A stretch of 64,000 bases of DNA from Flammulina velutipes (GCA_011800155.1 CM022376.1:372001-436000), one strand, 5' to 3'; counted from the first letter of the stretch, positions 1 through 13,325 are shown. Notes: generated by a model from the sequence alone, not told the origin. Made by a program: numbers and translations.

Positions 1-124
1 TACTCGTTCCCTTCGATGTCCAAAATGCAGCCTATACCTGCTCGTTCAACGGCTGGCTTACAGGCAGTTTTTTTGGGATCCTCAGTGGGCACCGTTAGAA
101 CGAGAATAACGACAAACGTGCGTA

Positions 125-1240
125 TTGACCAACCCACGTCATGCACACGAGCTGAATTGCAACAAAGTGTCCCCGTCGCACTACCTACAAGACGAAACTC
201 GTTTGGCGATGCGCGTTGGGAAACTGCTCATGCATGGAACTCTCGACGCCATCCGCGACACTGACAGCTCATTCGACGACAAGAACTTCAACGCTGAGCT
301 GGTACGAGCGTTCATTTATTCTTTGCCTGTTTCTCACCTTTTTCAGGATGTCGTCGGATTGGACATGGGCGCTCTGGCCAGCGATCTCGAGGACGCCATG
401 GCCCATGCAGAGACCATGACACAGGAGGATGTTGACGAAGCGCTTCAATACATCATCGAAACTCACTCCAAGGACCCCGTAAGACTATTCCCGTTGCAAT
501 ACTTGCTGGTCACTCATCGCTCGTTGTTGTCATAGAACTTCTCAACCCGTGCGATGAACGTAGTTCCGCAGATACTTGGATGATGATAGCGTCAAGGTTG
601 ACACAGCAGCATATGCCACACTCTACGAGGAGGTCAAGATCGAGCATGAAAGAACATATGGTCATCAATAGTATGGCCAATGTTGGATTCAACACCCCGT
701 ACACCAATTCTATCGTGTGGGTTCAGTATGCGGAGCGGTTCTTCAACCAGCCATGGGCGAAGAACTTTGGCTATCAGGTTCTGAGTACGTCTCCACCATG
801 CTGCTGGACGCTCGTGTGCTCATGCTTTTCCAGTCGCTCTCTCTACGAACTTCATCGGGTATGGTCTGGCTGGCGTCACTCGCCGGTTCCTCGTCTACCC
901 GCAGTACGCTATCTGGCCTGCCAATCTGGCAACCATTGCTTTGAACGTGAGTTACCTTTGTCTTCGTCCAGCTTGTTTTGAGACTGATATCGTTGCAACA
1001 GAGGGCTTTCCATTCGGAGGCAAACACTCGTGTGAACGGCTGGGCTATCTCTCGCATGCGCATCTTCATGTATTCCTTCGGTGGCATGTTCGTCTACTTC
1101 TGGTTCCCCCAAGTAAGCATCTTGCTATTTCTTGTCTAGTTGCCTGATACTTATTTTGTCGAAGTATGAAAATGATTCCCCAGATATAATGAGAACCTTA
1201 TCGATTTTCGGGACCTATGGGATCAACTCAGACGTCAATA
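125..1240 (+). pseudogene. OPT-family oligopeptide transporter relic
   Basis: Pieces of a proton-coupled oligopeptide transporter (OPT family, fungal plasma membrane type) are readable in order. The cytosolic N-terminus runs to about 640 and includes the segment ending THSKDP and then YLDDDSVKVD. This is followed by KEHMVINSMANVGFNTPY (about 650–710), GYGLAGVTRRFLVYPQYAIW (about 857–915) and GGMFVYFWFPQ (about 1080–1112). Introns with good GT–AG ends are still visible at about 302–346, 479–533, 784–831 and 944–1001. The stretch that should hold the first membrane helices is missing between YEEVKIE and KEHM. One extra C near 567 breaks the frame before RYLDDDS. The coding signal fades after 1180 although family members are far longer. 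It is therefore a truncated, internally deleted, non-functional copy. Family assignment is firm; the exact ends are not. Confidence 0.8.
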
Positions 1241-2311
1241 AAACATGTCGCGGAGCGTCGACTTTGTGAACGTAGGACATGCCGCAGGGAGCAAGTTGAA
1301 TTATTCTGGAAATCGACTTCTATTGCCACCAATACTGGCGCTCCTCCTCCCTCGTCCCTTTCATTCCCCCTCCTTCGTATCGCCTTCCCGCCAGTACAGC
1401 ATATCCATGTCGTGGAGAAGGAAGGTCCTCTCACCGAACTGGAGGTACACGCACTCGGCGCGGAGTACTTCGCGACTGGACTGAAGCCAGGACATCATCC
1501 CGATTCATCTTGGACGGAAGGCGCTAGCCAGCTCTTTATGAATAACGAACTGCTAGGGGTACATCGAGGATAACCCGTATATTGCCCACATAATCGATTT
1601 ACACCATTCATCGAAATTTTCATCAATGCTACACACCAACATACCGCGCAAGCTCTAAGGGGGCACCAGCTTTCCGGCGTCAGCCAGTCAGTCCCCGGAA
1701 CTTCATCCTCTTGCGCTTTCCCTGTCTTGTTGGCAGTTGGGAAAGATGTAACGGGCGATGAGATGCGAAGGGGCTGTTGGACATACTGGTTATCAAGGGC
1801 GGCAGCTGGGAATGAAGGATGGCACTTTGAATCATCGGGCACGTAGGATGGTGCCATGATACTTTCACGAGGGAACTCTTCCCGCTTGTCGGACGATATA
1901 GTTTCCAGCTTTGTACTAGGAATCTGTCGACATTGTGGATATCGCAGATGTTTACAGTAACTCTGTTTAGTGATATTATAGAGAGCCACCTTTTACGCCT
2001 ACATATGTACAAAACCGTCGAGAAAACCATGTGGTCTTCCGAGGGGATTATGTGGCGTAGGACATTCACTTGAGTTGTAACTATGGATTCGCTACTTAGA
2101 TATGGTTATACTAGTACTGCAATCAAATCATCGTCTCAATATATCGATGTATATACATACATACTAAATTACTTGAACCCCGTCTGAACATATGCATATG
2201 TACAAAAATTCAAGCAAATTAGGTAGGGAGCTATGGCATATTAGAAGGTTCTGCGGTTTGGAGGGTATCATCAATCTAAACAGAATCCGTACTGTGGCGG
2301 GAATGAAGAGA
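1241..2311. other. Intergenic stretch, no supported gene
   Basis: Open frames here (for example 1495–1989 and 1680–2069 on the minus strand) overlap each other, match no family I know and have no convincing splice structure. Nothing beyond AT-rich sequence near 2100–2170 stands out. Confidence 0.4.
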
Positions 2312-5300
2312 TCACTGGGCGTTCCTCCGGGATGTCGATGTGCTATCCACGTCAGAGAAGGAGGCAAATGGGGCCGTGTAGTTTCCGTCGAAGGCGCGTT
2401 CAGTGATATCATTCAAGTCCGCCAAGTGAGGCGAGCCACTCAAACGAGATGAGCGCGGGGAGGGAGTCGTTCGAACAGATTTATAGAGCAACGGCGTGAA
2501 TTCAGCAACGTCCTCCAACTCTTCCCGAGTCCTCGTCTCCAAGAGCGGCGCAGAAACGGTACTCAATTCGGCGATTTGTGAGGGGAGAACCATCGGAAAT
2601 TCAGACGGGGGAGGCACAGGCAGTGATTGATGCTATTCATAGTCAGCGAAGAAATCTCAACGCAGCGAAGTAGAGGACATACATTGGGACGGGAAACGGT
2701 TGAGCTTGAGCATGAGTGGAACGATCGAGATGTATCGGCGCCACTCGAACGTGAGGAGTGTCGTGTTGTCGAATAAAGAATGTGAGCGTCCGGCTCTGCA
2801 TGGGGACCGATTTCACCGGACTCTACTCCCGATGGGCCACGTTCAAGGCCAAGCTCCATGACGTTCGTTGCATTCGACGACGAGCTATGAGAAGCGGATG
2901 AAAGACCGAGGAAGGCTCTAGTCCCCGACACAAGTTGTCGAATGTGCCTCCAATGAGGATTGCCGCTCGGATTCAAATTGTCGCTCGAAATGATCTGCGG
3001 GACCGGATTGTTTTGTGACAGCGTTTCTTGCATAGCATTGTTGGCAGGAGAGGAAGGCTAATGAGTTATGCAATGAGCAATGAGAACCCGAGGAAAGATG
3101 AAAACATACCTTATCGAAGAAACCATCCAAAATTGCACGGCTAATGACCAGTGCATCCTGTATCCACTGCTCATATTCGTCCAGCTCCTCGTCGAGGAGA
3201 CGGAGATATGGCCAATCTCGAGGATCCATGTTCATGTAATATGCCCGGCTCTCCCAGACAACATGAGTTGGGTCTATGCGCGCCCACTGCAAAAGTGACG
3301 CCCGGCGATGCTCCTCCCAATCATCATAGTTATTCTCAAAGCCTCCCAAAGTCAAAATCCAACAGAATGTGTAGAACCGCTGTGGCTCCGCGAAAAGGCT
3401 TTTGAGAACAATATCTCGAGGTATATCGCCTGCTGCTGTTGCTTCCATGAACGCAGAAACCACAGGATAGAGGAACTCTCTGCACTTTGCCACGGAAGAC
3501 GTAGTCCGAGCAGTGAAGAGTGGCGAAACACAGAAGACAGGGGAATAGACTGGCGTGTGTTCATGCTGGTTTAACAAAGTCTGCAAGAATGTGGAGATGC
3601 GATAAAGAAGGTTGCGGCTGCCTCTTGCCAGTGAGGCGCAAAGGTCAGAAAGCAGCTTCTCGAAAAGTTCAGCCCGAGAGCCATTTCTGTGCGAAACAGA
3701 CAACTTGTACCTCTCATAGACGAGGATTGCATGAGTGTAGCATCTCTGCGTCCGTGAAAACCGACCATCCCACAAATCACCATCGAACGTCGTTTCCAGA
3801 ATGACATTCTCAACCCGCCGACATAGAATAGCTTTGTCATTGTCGGAAAGGTTAGCAGGTCCGAGACGGTGAATCGTGCCCCAGACTGTACCCAACTCCT
3901 CAGGGGTTACGGTGGAAGCGTCAGAATTGAGGTTCTTTTCCCATGCAACATAGTCGTAGATGGTAAACAGGTTTGTCAATGGTTCAGATTCGAAAGTATC
4001 TGTGGCGTGAGGTACCTCCAGACGGCGGACTAGGAGATCAGCGACGAGTTGGAAGAGCGGGACCGTCCTGTGTGTGACTACCACAGGGCCCGCAAACGGG
4101 GTAGTGATGGTCGGCTGCGTGGTACGGTCGAAGTTCTTGAGAGCATAACTACAAAGCTCCACAATGAAGCCACTGGAATAATCCTCTAAATTAGAGGATA
4201 TCGAAACTATGAGGAAGGTCCAAAGCCGAGGGGGAAGACGAATGGCTGCAGGGCTGAATTGCCAGTTGATAAGATGCTGCAGCAAAGAAGGAAGCTTCCA
4301 TTTGACTGAATCCATCTCCACCCTAATGCCCGGGGCGTGAATGAGAATGGAGGTAACGATTTGCAAGGAGAGCTCGGTATCCGTCACATCAACTCTCCAG
4401 GGAGCATTAGGTTCCTCAAGAGTGTGTCTTGCAGCAAAAGGGTCTCTAACTGCGCGCAGAATTCTCCCGGCTCGACGCTCCTGCCCCGACAAGATTGAGC
4501 GGAACCACGTCCTTCTCTCATAGTCATAAGTGGTGGGCGAGATTCCACCCAATGCCTGTTCCAAGTCTGCTTGAAGCTCCTTTGGCCTCTTGGAGATATC
4601 ATCGGAGAGGCACCCCAAAGATTCCTGTATGATCCTCTTTGTTGGTGGATTGGATGTCATCTCGTACAGCCACAGAAGAGCACGCAATGCGACCTCTTCT
4701 GCTACTGCATCGTGGGTGGCTGCACTGCGTTCGGTGTCCTTCAGCGTCCTGAATACATCATCCGCTGCTGGAGCAGTGTTTGTGTCATCACCGAAGGAAG
4801 GGAGAAATTTGTGAACGCGCTTGACCACCAATGAAGGCAAAGTCCTGACGGCACGCAACATGACATTGAGGATATCGGAGAATGGTGTTCGATATGGACA
4901 TTGTATGTAGACAAGGGGAAGGATGTTCGAAACAGCGTATAAAGTGTAGACAAGGAGGGTGACGAAGCCAACGACGCACGCAAGGGGGATATTGAGGGGA
5001 ATAAGAAACACAACGAGACCGGCCAGGAACAGTCCCAGCGCAATGTGGAGGACGATGGGGAGGGTGCCGATGATGGTGAGGACATGCCACTTCTGGAGAC
5101 CTTCGAAGCGATAGTAACGTATGAGGCTGCGGTCTCGGGCCGTACCAGATATCATAGACATGTACTGGTACAGCCACTGCTTGACCAGCACCGCCAGCAA
5201 TGCCGTACCAAGGCTAAGGGCGAGGCTCGTGAACCAGAGGGCATTGACCCAAACGTCAAAGCCCGACGGTCCGGCATGCGTTTCGGCGGGAAGAATGTCA

Positions 5301-5971
5301 TCGATGGGTGCATTGTTTATCTGAGCGCGTTGAAGTGCGACCATCTCGACCATGAGAGATGACGAGATAGCGGGGAAGTTGGAGGAGAGTGCTTGCGATG
5401 TTTGTGTGACAAAAGTCGTGAGGACGGCAGAGAAAAGACCAGCCTAATTAAACTCTCAGAAACGGTTACTGGGTGTAGGATGAATAGACGCACGAAAACC
5501 AGAAGGAGATCAAGACCGTCTCGAGATTCCGTGACCATGTCCATATCGAAGACCTCGCATTCGTCCAGAAACGCCCGCCACAAACGAGCGTTGGGGCCCA
5601 TTTCCTCGTGGGTGGGATCTTCCGGATATTTGTCTTCAAAGTCAAATCTGCCTGTGCACATCGTCAGTCAACGACCACAGTATCCATCAATGCTACTGAC
5701 CGGGAACTCGGGGCAGGTTGGTGGGCACATTCAAGCCAAAACGTTTCCGGTTCGGTGCACGGCTCGGCGATGGACTCGGAGAGCGTGCAGGTTGGGATGA
5801 TACAGAACCAGGAGGCGAACTCGAACGTTGACGCGCAGAGCTGTTGCGCCTTGAGGAACGACGTCGATTGTCGGATGTGTGCTGGGCGGCAGTGCGATAT
5901 GAGGATGTCCTGGAAGAACGAACCAATTTAACGCTCGCAGAACGAGATCGCGACTGACGAGAGCCCGACAT
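2312..5971 (-). CDS. DUF6535-type multi-pass membrane protein, paralog 1
   Basis: A complete five-exon gene of unknown function. Exons are 5971–5701, 5651–5494, 5443–3110, 3057–2683 and 2632–2312, which sum to 3459 nt (1152 aa), with GT–AG introns of 49–52 nt. Exon 1 encodes an Arg/Ser-rich N-terminus ending in KRFGLNVP. Exon 2 carries MGPNARLWRAFLDE and RDGLDLLLVF, which leads into the DUF6535 membrane domain in exon 3. That domain has hydrophobic segments AGLFSAVLTTFV, WVNALWFTSLALSLGTALLA and two after LQKWHVLTIIGTLP, with the conserved VKQWLYQYM and CPYRTPFSDIL. About 550 mostly soluble residues follow, then a Ser-rich tail with MELGLE. The family is expanded in Agaricomycetes and its role is unknown. 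It is the same design as the genes at 7.1, 28.5 and 32.5 kb and looks intact. Confidence 0.85.
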
Positions 5972-7128
5972 AAATCCTGGTGGTGGTGGGAAGACAACCG
6001 AAGTATCAAGGGTGGTAAGTAGGAAGTGTTCAGGGAACCTTCATTCTGCCACAGCATTTCATACAATGAGTCGTACATATCGATCCGGATCCCTACGTAG
6101 CTAAGCGCCAGGCATACGTGCTGTTCTGCGAAAGACTAGAGATGAGGCATGCGTGAGCATAGAACAAGGAGAATCACGATGGATGCGCACCGATGTCGTC
6201 CGACATTTATTAAAGAAAATTTGATAGGCGGCCAGCTGGAGTTTGACGACGACGAGCACGACAGGCCGCAACAAAAAGCTTCAGCAGTGGGGCCAACGTT
6301 GAGCTCGCAGATTGCGGCAGCGTTGAACAAGGTAGTGATGGTAGGAGCACAAGGTATGCCAGTGATCATTCTGTTTCCTACCACCACCTTCATCGCTGTT
6401 TGTCAACTATACTTATGTGCTGCTACTTCACTCGCTCAGATCTTCTGGCTCCTATACTACGGCGTTAATGTAGAATGTATGGCTGGTACGTCGAGCACCC
6501 TTTTCCATGGGATTTTGTCGAAACAACTTCTGCAGTAAAAATGCCTTTTTGCCTACCAGCACTTGCTACAATCACAGCAGACCATCATTATTCCTTGGAA
6601 ATCAAATGAAACCAGCATGTCGTAGCAATCACGGCGCTGCAAATTATTGCGCCACGCTGAAGCGAAACCATCGACAGCGCAAACAAAAGTTCGTTATAAA
6701 TTGTGAGGGTACGTTTTTCATATCCAGCTGATGGCTTCCACGTCCGACGTCAATCTGTTTTTGAAGGATATTGCATTAATGTGTGCATTGGTGGTCGAGG
6801 AGTTGACAATCCGCTAGCACTGACGCTGCATGATGCATGTACGTTGGTGACAAATTCTTTGGTTCGATTACTCTCCGCCATGAGCATAATTCCCATCCGG
6901 GTCGAGTCGAAAGATATCTTTGCTTCAAATACTCATTCTCATTCTACGTCGATCCAAACCCGCGCACGGACACGCAACATATCATTTACAACGCCACACT
7001 TGTGTTCGAAAACTTTCCACTGAGCGACAGGGATTCGACGCGTCAACTACGGCACGAAAACTCGGCACGAGCACGCGTCTTTGCAGTCAAAATGCCTGTT
7101 CATTGCACGTCTCTCCGAATTGCAATCG
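5972..7128. other. Upstream region, no supported gene
   Basis: This lies between the 5' end of DUF6535 paralog 1 and the 3' end of paralog 2. Plus-strand open frames at 6149–6538 and 6837–7286 have no recognisable domain, and the second overlaps the last exon of paralog 2. A copy of the octamer GTGGCGCA lies on the minus strand near 6646. Confidence 0.35.
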
Positions 7129-10100
7129 TTATTCGATATCTGACTCGAAATTTACAGGCAATCCTCTCGACGCTTGGAGGCCAAGTTCTATGTCGTCTGC
7201 CACTTCTAACGTTGGACCATGAGAAACCCCAAGTAAAGCTGCAGTCCCCGGAAGAAATTGGCGGATGCTCCACCGAGGATTACTGAGTGGGACGACCTGC
7301 GGAACTGTTATGTTTTGCGGAGGAGCACTGTCGAGTGCAGTTGAATCGTTAGGAGATGACGTCTGATGTTATACAATCAGAAACGAGAATTTGATAGAAA
7401 ACAGGAAGGGAGAAATGAACTTACTTTGAGGGAAACAAAGTACTCATCTAAAAATGATAGACCAATTCTCATTGATTTCTTGATCCAGACGATGAACGCT
7501 TCGTTTCTCAATTCCTCGTCGGAGAAATGGAGATAAGGCCAAGTTTGCGGTTCCATGTCCACGTAGTGTGCTCGGTTTGTCCAGATATCATGAGTTGGGT
7601 TCATGCGCGCCAAATTCAAGAGACGCTGTTTTACGTGGTCCGCTGGATCTTCCAGTCGCATATTCGCATGAGGGCCCATCATAATTATGCGATAGAGAGT
7701 AAAAAGGCGGTGGGGGTCGGCGTAGAGGCTCTCCGTGTATCCTTTATGTTGGTCAATCCCATGGGGCATATTGTCCACCAATGTGGACACCAGTGGATAG
7801 AGAGACTGTGTGCAGTTTGCAAGGGAAGTCATGGTAGGAATAGACAAGAAAGGGGAGGTGCAAAGGAGGGACTGGTAGACCGGTTCATTAGCATTCTGGT
7901 CCATCAAATTCTTCAAGGTCGTGGAAATGCGACGGATAAAATCTGGGCTGTCTCTTCCCAGTGACGAGCAAAGGTCTGAAAGTAGCTTCTTGAAGAATTT
8001 GGCGCTAATTGGGTGCAAATCAGCCAAATCGTGCTGGTTGTAGGCTGCGAGGACATTGCTATAGCATACGCAGTGTCGCTCTTCATCCTGGCTGTCCCAC
8101 CAGCTATCATTTGGCTCCATCCGTAGAAAGGCATTCTCTGCCCGCCAACATAGGATCTTTTTGTCATTCTCACAGAGGCCCTTGATACGGCTAAGTGCTG
8201 CCCAGGTATCGAGGAGCACATGGAGGTTTTCGGTGGCAGTAGCGTTGAAATCATTTCCCGATGCAGTGGCGGCGTAGTCGTAGATGATGAACAATTGTCT
8301 TAGTGGCTCGTACTCGAAAGGGTCTGGAGCGTGTGGTGTTCCCAACCGGTGGACTAGGAGATCGACGATGAGAGAGAGGGCTGGGACGGTCCTGTGTGTA
8401 ACTGTCACTGGACCAGCGAATGGAGGAGGATTGGCCGGCTGCTCTCCGCCGTCAAAATTCTTGACAGCGTGCATACATAGCTCTCCCAGGAAGAGGTTAT
8501 CGTACACATGTAGCCACGGCTCATGTTTAGGAGATGCCGAGGGTATGAGGACTGTCCAAAGTTGAGGAGGAAGACGAATAGGTGCGTGCAGGCTGAACTG
8601 CTGCTTGATAAGATACTTCAGCAAAGAAGGAAACTTCCAAAATCCTGCTTCCGTCTCCACACTGATGTTTGGGGCGTGAACGAGAATGGCGGTGAGGAGT
8701 TGGAACGAGAGCTCGGAATCGGTGATATCAAGTCTCCAAGGGGCGGAAGCGGCAGGAATTTTGAGACCCTCTCTAATTGTGGGAGCAAGAGGATCTCTGA
8801 CGGAGCGCAGAATCCTCTCGGCGCGACGTTCCTGTCCTGTGGGAATTAAGCGGTACCATTTTTTTCTCCCATAGTCGAAAGTGGATGGTGAGATTTCGTT
8901 GAGAGTCTGCCCCAAGTCTGCGTGAAGCTCCTTTGATCTCTTAGAGACATCGTCGGAGAGGCATCCCAAAGATTCCTGGATGATTCTTCTGGTTGGTGGG
9001 TTGGACGTCATCTGGTATAGCCATAAAAGAGCTCGCCATGCAACCTCTTCCGCAATATCATCGTTAGTGGCAGCGAGACGTTCCGTTTCCTTCAGTGTGG
9101 TGCGCTTATACTCGTTGTCTTTGGGATTGGACGTAGCAACCAGGCCGAAAGCGTGAAGACATTTATGTATGTGTCCCATCATCAACAAAGGGAAGGTCCT
9201 TATAGAACGCAGCAGGATACTGAGGATGTCGGAAAATGGTGTCCGATATGGACATTGTGTATAGATGATAGGAAGGATGTTCGAAACGGCATATAGAATG
9301 TACACGATGAGCGTCATAACGCCAACGACGGAAGCGAGGGGGACATTAAGAGGGATAAGAAAGATGACGAGGCCTGCGAGGAACAGCCCGAGCGCGATGT
9401 GCAGGACAATGGGGAGGGTGCCGATGATGGTGAGGACATGCCATTTCTGGAGGCCTTCAAATCGGTAGAATTGTATGAGGCTGCGGTCGCGAGCTGTGCC
9501 AGAGATCATGACCATGTACTGATAAAGCCATTGCTTTACCAGAACTGCCATCAGTGCTGTACCGAGGCTGAGGGTGAGGCTCGTGAACCAGAGGGCATTG
9601 ACCCAAACGTCAAAGCCCGACGGTCCGGTAGTTGTATCAGCGGGAAGAATGTCGTTGATTGGCGCATTGTTTATCTGAGCGCGTTGAAGGGCGACCATCT
9701 CGACCAGGAGAGATGACGAGACTACGGAGAAATTGGCCGAAAGCGCCTGCGATGTTTGTGCGACAAAAGTCGTGAGGACGGCGGAGAACAAACCAGCCTA
9801 AAGAAACTCTCAGTAACAGCTACTAGGTGTTGAACGAATCCACGCACAAAAACTAAGAGTAGGTCGAGACCATCTCGTGATTCTGTGACCATGTCTATAT
9901 TGAAAGCCTCCATTTCGTCCAAAAAGGCTCGCCACAAACGAGCGTTGGGGCCCATTTCCTCGTAGATGGGATCTTCCGGATATTTGTCCTCAAAGTCGAA
10001 TTTGCCTGAGCATTGTTAGTGAGAAGGAGCGTCCAATGCGAATAGAAACCACTGACCAGGAACTTTAGGTACAATGTTGGGAACATTTAAGCCAAAACGC

Positions 10101-10336
10101 TTCCGGTTGGCTGTACGACTCGGAGATGGACTCTGAGAATGAGGACGTGGGGATACAGGGCGAGGAGGTGAGACCGTAGGTCGTCGTGTAGAGCTGTTGC
10201 GCTTCGGGGAAGGATGTTCAGTGTCAGATGTTTGCTGAGCGGCGACGCGATGTGAGGGTATTCTGGAAGACCGAGTTGATTTGGACCTGGCAGAGCCATG
10301 CGATTCGCGAGAGCGTGAGCGCCTGGGCGATGGCAT
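7129..10336 (-). CDS. DUF6535-type multi-pass membrane protein, paralog 2
   Basis: It has the same architecture as the gene at 2.3–6.0 kb. The start chosen is MPSPRRSRSRES (10336), because the other three copies begin with the equivalent Met; an upstream in-frame Met lies at 10405. Exon 1 ends with RKRFGLNVPNIVPKVPG. Exon 2 carries MGPNARLWRAFLDEMEAF and RDGLDLLLVF. The large exon 3 begins AGLFSAVLTTFVAQTSQALS and carries the membrane domain (VNALWFTSLTLSLGTALMAV, VKQWLYQYM, GLFLAGLVIFLIPLNVPLA, CPYRTPFSDIL). Reading through after EYFVSLK meets a stop at 7377. A donor GTAAGT after SLK and an acceptor near 7371 lead instead to a tail with SNPRWSIRQFLPGTAALLG and DDIELGLQ that matches paralog 1, so the true end is probably near 7129. 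The tail is shorter than in the other copies. Confidence 0.82.
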
Positions 10337-12075
10337 GGAGTGCAAAGCAGCTGAGTCGTGGTGGGAGGACAAGAGCTGGACACAACGTGTTGGAATGGTG
10401 TTCACAGAAGATTCATTCTGTCAATGAAGCTATACATGGCGTCTATTCATACTTTGTGATGGAACAGCTAAAGATCAGATCAATATAGCCCAGTAGTATT
10501 CTGTTTGTTAAGTTCAAAAGCGAAGAAAAGGACGTGGAAGGCATACCCACCTATCCAGCAGCGACAGCGAACAGCTTGACATTTCCTATGTCACGCTCTG
10601 CGGAGGCATCGTTCCTTCTTCTATTACCTCTCCGCGTATGCACAATGCCGGCATCAGAGGCCTTTGTTGAGCCTAAAGCGTGCGCACGCATTACGATGAT
10701 TTATTGCCAATGGCACATTGACAACGTCGAGATACCCGTTTGCTTTCGAGGCCGACGACCACCATAGGGAGCGCGCAGAGGCAACTAGGCATCAGTGGCC
10801 AGAATATGCATGGAAAGCAGAGAGATAGCGACGAACGACGAGGAAGATGATGGTAGGAGGAAAAGATCGTTGGTGGGAAGCTCTCTTTGATCCCGACCAC
10901 CATGATCACTCGGCGTCTCCAATATTTTCCACTACGGCGCGACGACATTATCTACCACCTCTGAACGACGCCAGCTCGCGTTCGCAGTATAGAAAGCAAC
11001 CTGCAAATAAAACGATTAGTATCCTCCCCGACATTTCGGCCAAACAGTTACTTGCAGCTTGTGCTGGGTCCTGAATGCCAACCACAGTGCAGAAACTCGT
11101 TAGCCGTGCTCTACGGACGTGCGATGGGCAGCCCAGGCATTGAAGATATTCATACGAGTGATTTTCGACATTACACGCTCGAGGTATGTCCGCGTCGTGG
11201 ATGCCGTAAGGGATTCCTGGTGACTGACATTCCCCTTTGTTAGTTTTCTTTCCCAAATACACTACTGCCCGACCCACGGGATTAACATCTGTGATAGTAT
11301 CGTTGCATACATGGACGCCAATTGTATCTAAACACTGATATTTGTGGTCGCGGAGTGAAACGAATCACTCGCGCCAGATGAGCGGGCAGGCGGGATATCC
11401 GAATGCCAGGTGGATTCACCGGAAGGGACTTTAACTTCCTCCGTCGCCAGATTCTCCAAGCGCCCCATCTCCCGAGACACAGGACCAGATATTTGCAGAC
11501 ATGTCGGCTGGCTTCGAGAGCATTGCGCGCAACTTCCCTCTGGAGCAACTGGAGGAGGTTTTCCTGAATGGCACATATTTTGGACCTCCGTTTGAGGACC
11601 TCGCAGTGCGCATAGCGGTCGTGCGGCGCCCAGATAAGCTTCCGGCGCCTTACCACCTCCTCCAGCACCTCCAAAGGGTGCATTTGTTGGGAGCTTTCCT
11701 GCTTTAGGCTTTGAACTCTCCTGCTGTCGGGAGATGTCCTGGTTTTGTAGAATGTGAAGACCTTCAAAGCGACGGTTGACTTTCCTGAGTAGGAGGAACC
11801 TTTCATGGACTTCGTCAAGTATAGGGCTTTGGCGGGGGCATGGTGGTGAGCTTGCCTGTCTCAAAGGAAGACTCATGGCCGTCGATGACTAGGGATGCTT
11901 TTGTGGCGCTTTTGAAGGGAAAATTCTGGTGCCGCGCCTCGATGGGATTTCAGAACGCCTAGATTATTGGGAATAGTTTCCCGCTTGACTTATGGTTTGG
12001 TATGGTTACTTATATTGTATTATAGGCTACCTCATAGCCGGAGCCTAGTCCTTGTAGACCAAAATAAAGGGATCA
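10337..12075. other. Intergenic stretch with unassigned ORFs
   Basis: One copy of the dispersed upstream repeat sits at about 10840–10990. Two long minus-strand frames overlap at 11282–11876 (178 and 182 aa). Neither shows a domain I recognise, and both cannot be real in full. I cannot assign a gene here. Confidence 0.35.
10840..10990. repeat. Dispersed upstream repeat, copy 1 of 5
   Basis: The core is GATGGTAGGA…CTCTTTGATCCCGACCACCATGATC, followed by ACGGCGCGACGAC-like sequence. Other copies are at about 24000–24165, 32100–32230, 36760–36910 and 37080–37160. Three copies precede intact or nearly intact DUF6535 genes on the minus strand (starts 10336, 31778, 35937). Confidence 0.6.
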
Positions 12076-13325
12076 TCACCTGGTGACGACACGTCGAGTA
12101 GTTCGTTCTAATAAGCCAGTTAGAAATTGGTGACTCCCAGACAAAGAATTGCTCACGTCAGGAAACACATCCAAGACCTGTGTGGCGGCGACGTCTTTTT
12201 CCCGCTCATCTATGACCATCATTATATCGGCAACCCTTTCCACCCTCTTACCCTCCCCCATTTTGAATACCTCGTAGACGGTATAAACGTCATGTACACG
12301 TCTTCGTTGTAGGAGCATATATTTTTTGTTCTTGAATTCTACGCGGCGTATATCTCTCCTATAAAAAGCGTTAGATGGTATCTGCGGACTTGGATTTAGC
12401 TTTTGACTTACACTCTCAGTTGGCCGCCTAACGCGATTAAACTTTCCCTGAGTTTGCTCACACTGAACTCCGATTCCAGCTCATCGTCTATATGTTCTTC
12501 GTAAGCAGCAAACTTCATGGCAGCTTGATCAGCAGAAACGTTCGAAATATCATCGATGCCAAAGACGTCCGAACTATTATATTTTGGTTTCCAATAAACA
12601 GGAATTATGTTGGCCCTCCACAAGTTGTCCGTAGGTTCAGTTTGTTCGTTGTAAAGTTTCTCCGTAATGAATATGTTATCCATGGTGTAACAATCATAAC
12701 TTTCGAAATCAGAATGCGGGTCTTAGCTATAGAGTATAGAGAAAGACGTACATCATATGTGTATTGTTGACATACCATAGTAGTTGTGATTTGATATCTT
12801 TGGTTATGGTATGCAGAGCGATAGTCCCGCTGATATGTTCCCTTTCTTTGTACCACTCTGGGAAAGGCTTGAATGGTGGATGAACCTTTCTAAGATCTCG
12901 GACCACAATATGGAACTGATAGCCCGTCTCCATCTTTTTCCATTCAGAGTGGAGCAATAGTGCAGTGGAACCCTTCGTTGCTCTGTCAGAGGTTATCATG
13001 CTATCAGGGTTCTCAAACGACGCACCCTTGTCATGAGATTTATCTCTACCTGTGTTCTCGAGGACTCGGGTTCATTCTCTGCGGGATCGAGGACTCGTTT
13101 CAGGATGGCGGGGACCCGCCCGCCGTTTGGCATTTGGAAACCACCTTCGAGTCTAAAGAGTTCGCCTGTGCCTTGGTACAAAGTCGGAAGTGGTGTGGCG
13201 GTATAGTTATTGCCCTTAATGACTACCTCTTCGGTTTGACGGTCCGAAGGTCGTTTTGGGGAGTCGTCTCCCCGGTTGTAGATGGATAGTGAAGTGGTAG
13301 GACTGTGAATAGAGTTAGGACACAA
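12076..13325 (-). pseudogene. Unrecognised multi-exon gene with a one-base frame break
   Basis: Three blocks join well on the minus strand. The first (13325 to about 13013) contains LPTLYQGTGELFRLEGGF and RTQVEINLMTRVRR. The second starts with FENPDSMITSDRATKGS and includes HSEWKKMETGYQFHIVVRD. A donor GTATGT near 12775 pairs with an acceptor near 12706 to continue into MDNIFITEKLYNE. A donor GTAAGT near 12411 pairs with an acceptor near 12358 in the correct phase to give RDIRRVEFKNKKYMLLQ and a stop at 12076. The first two blocks are in different frames around 13010; one missing T in the run after CGTCG would explain it. I do not recognise the family. The consistent introns argue for a gene that was recently real or that suffers one sequencing error. 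Confidence 0.5.

Noticed and set aside
11282..11876. Two overlapping minus-strand frames of 178 and 182 codons
   Set aside because: They occupy the same bases in different frames, show no known domain and have no splice context; not called.
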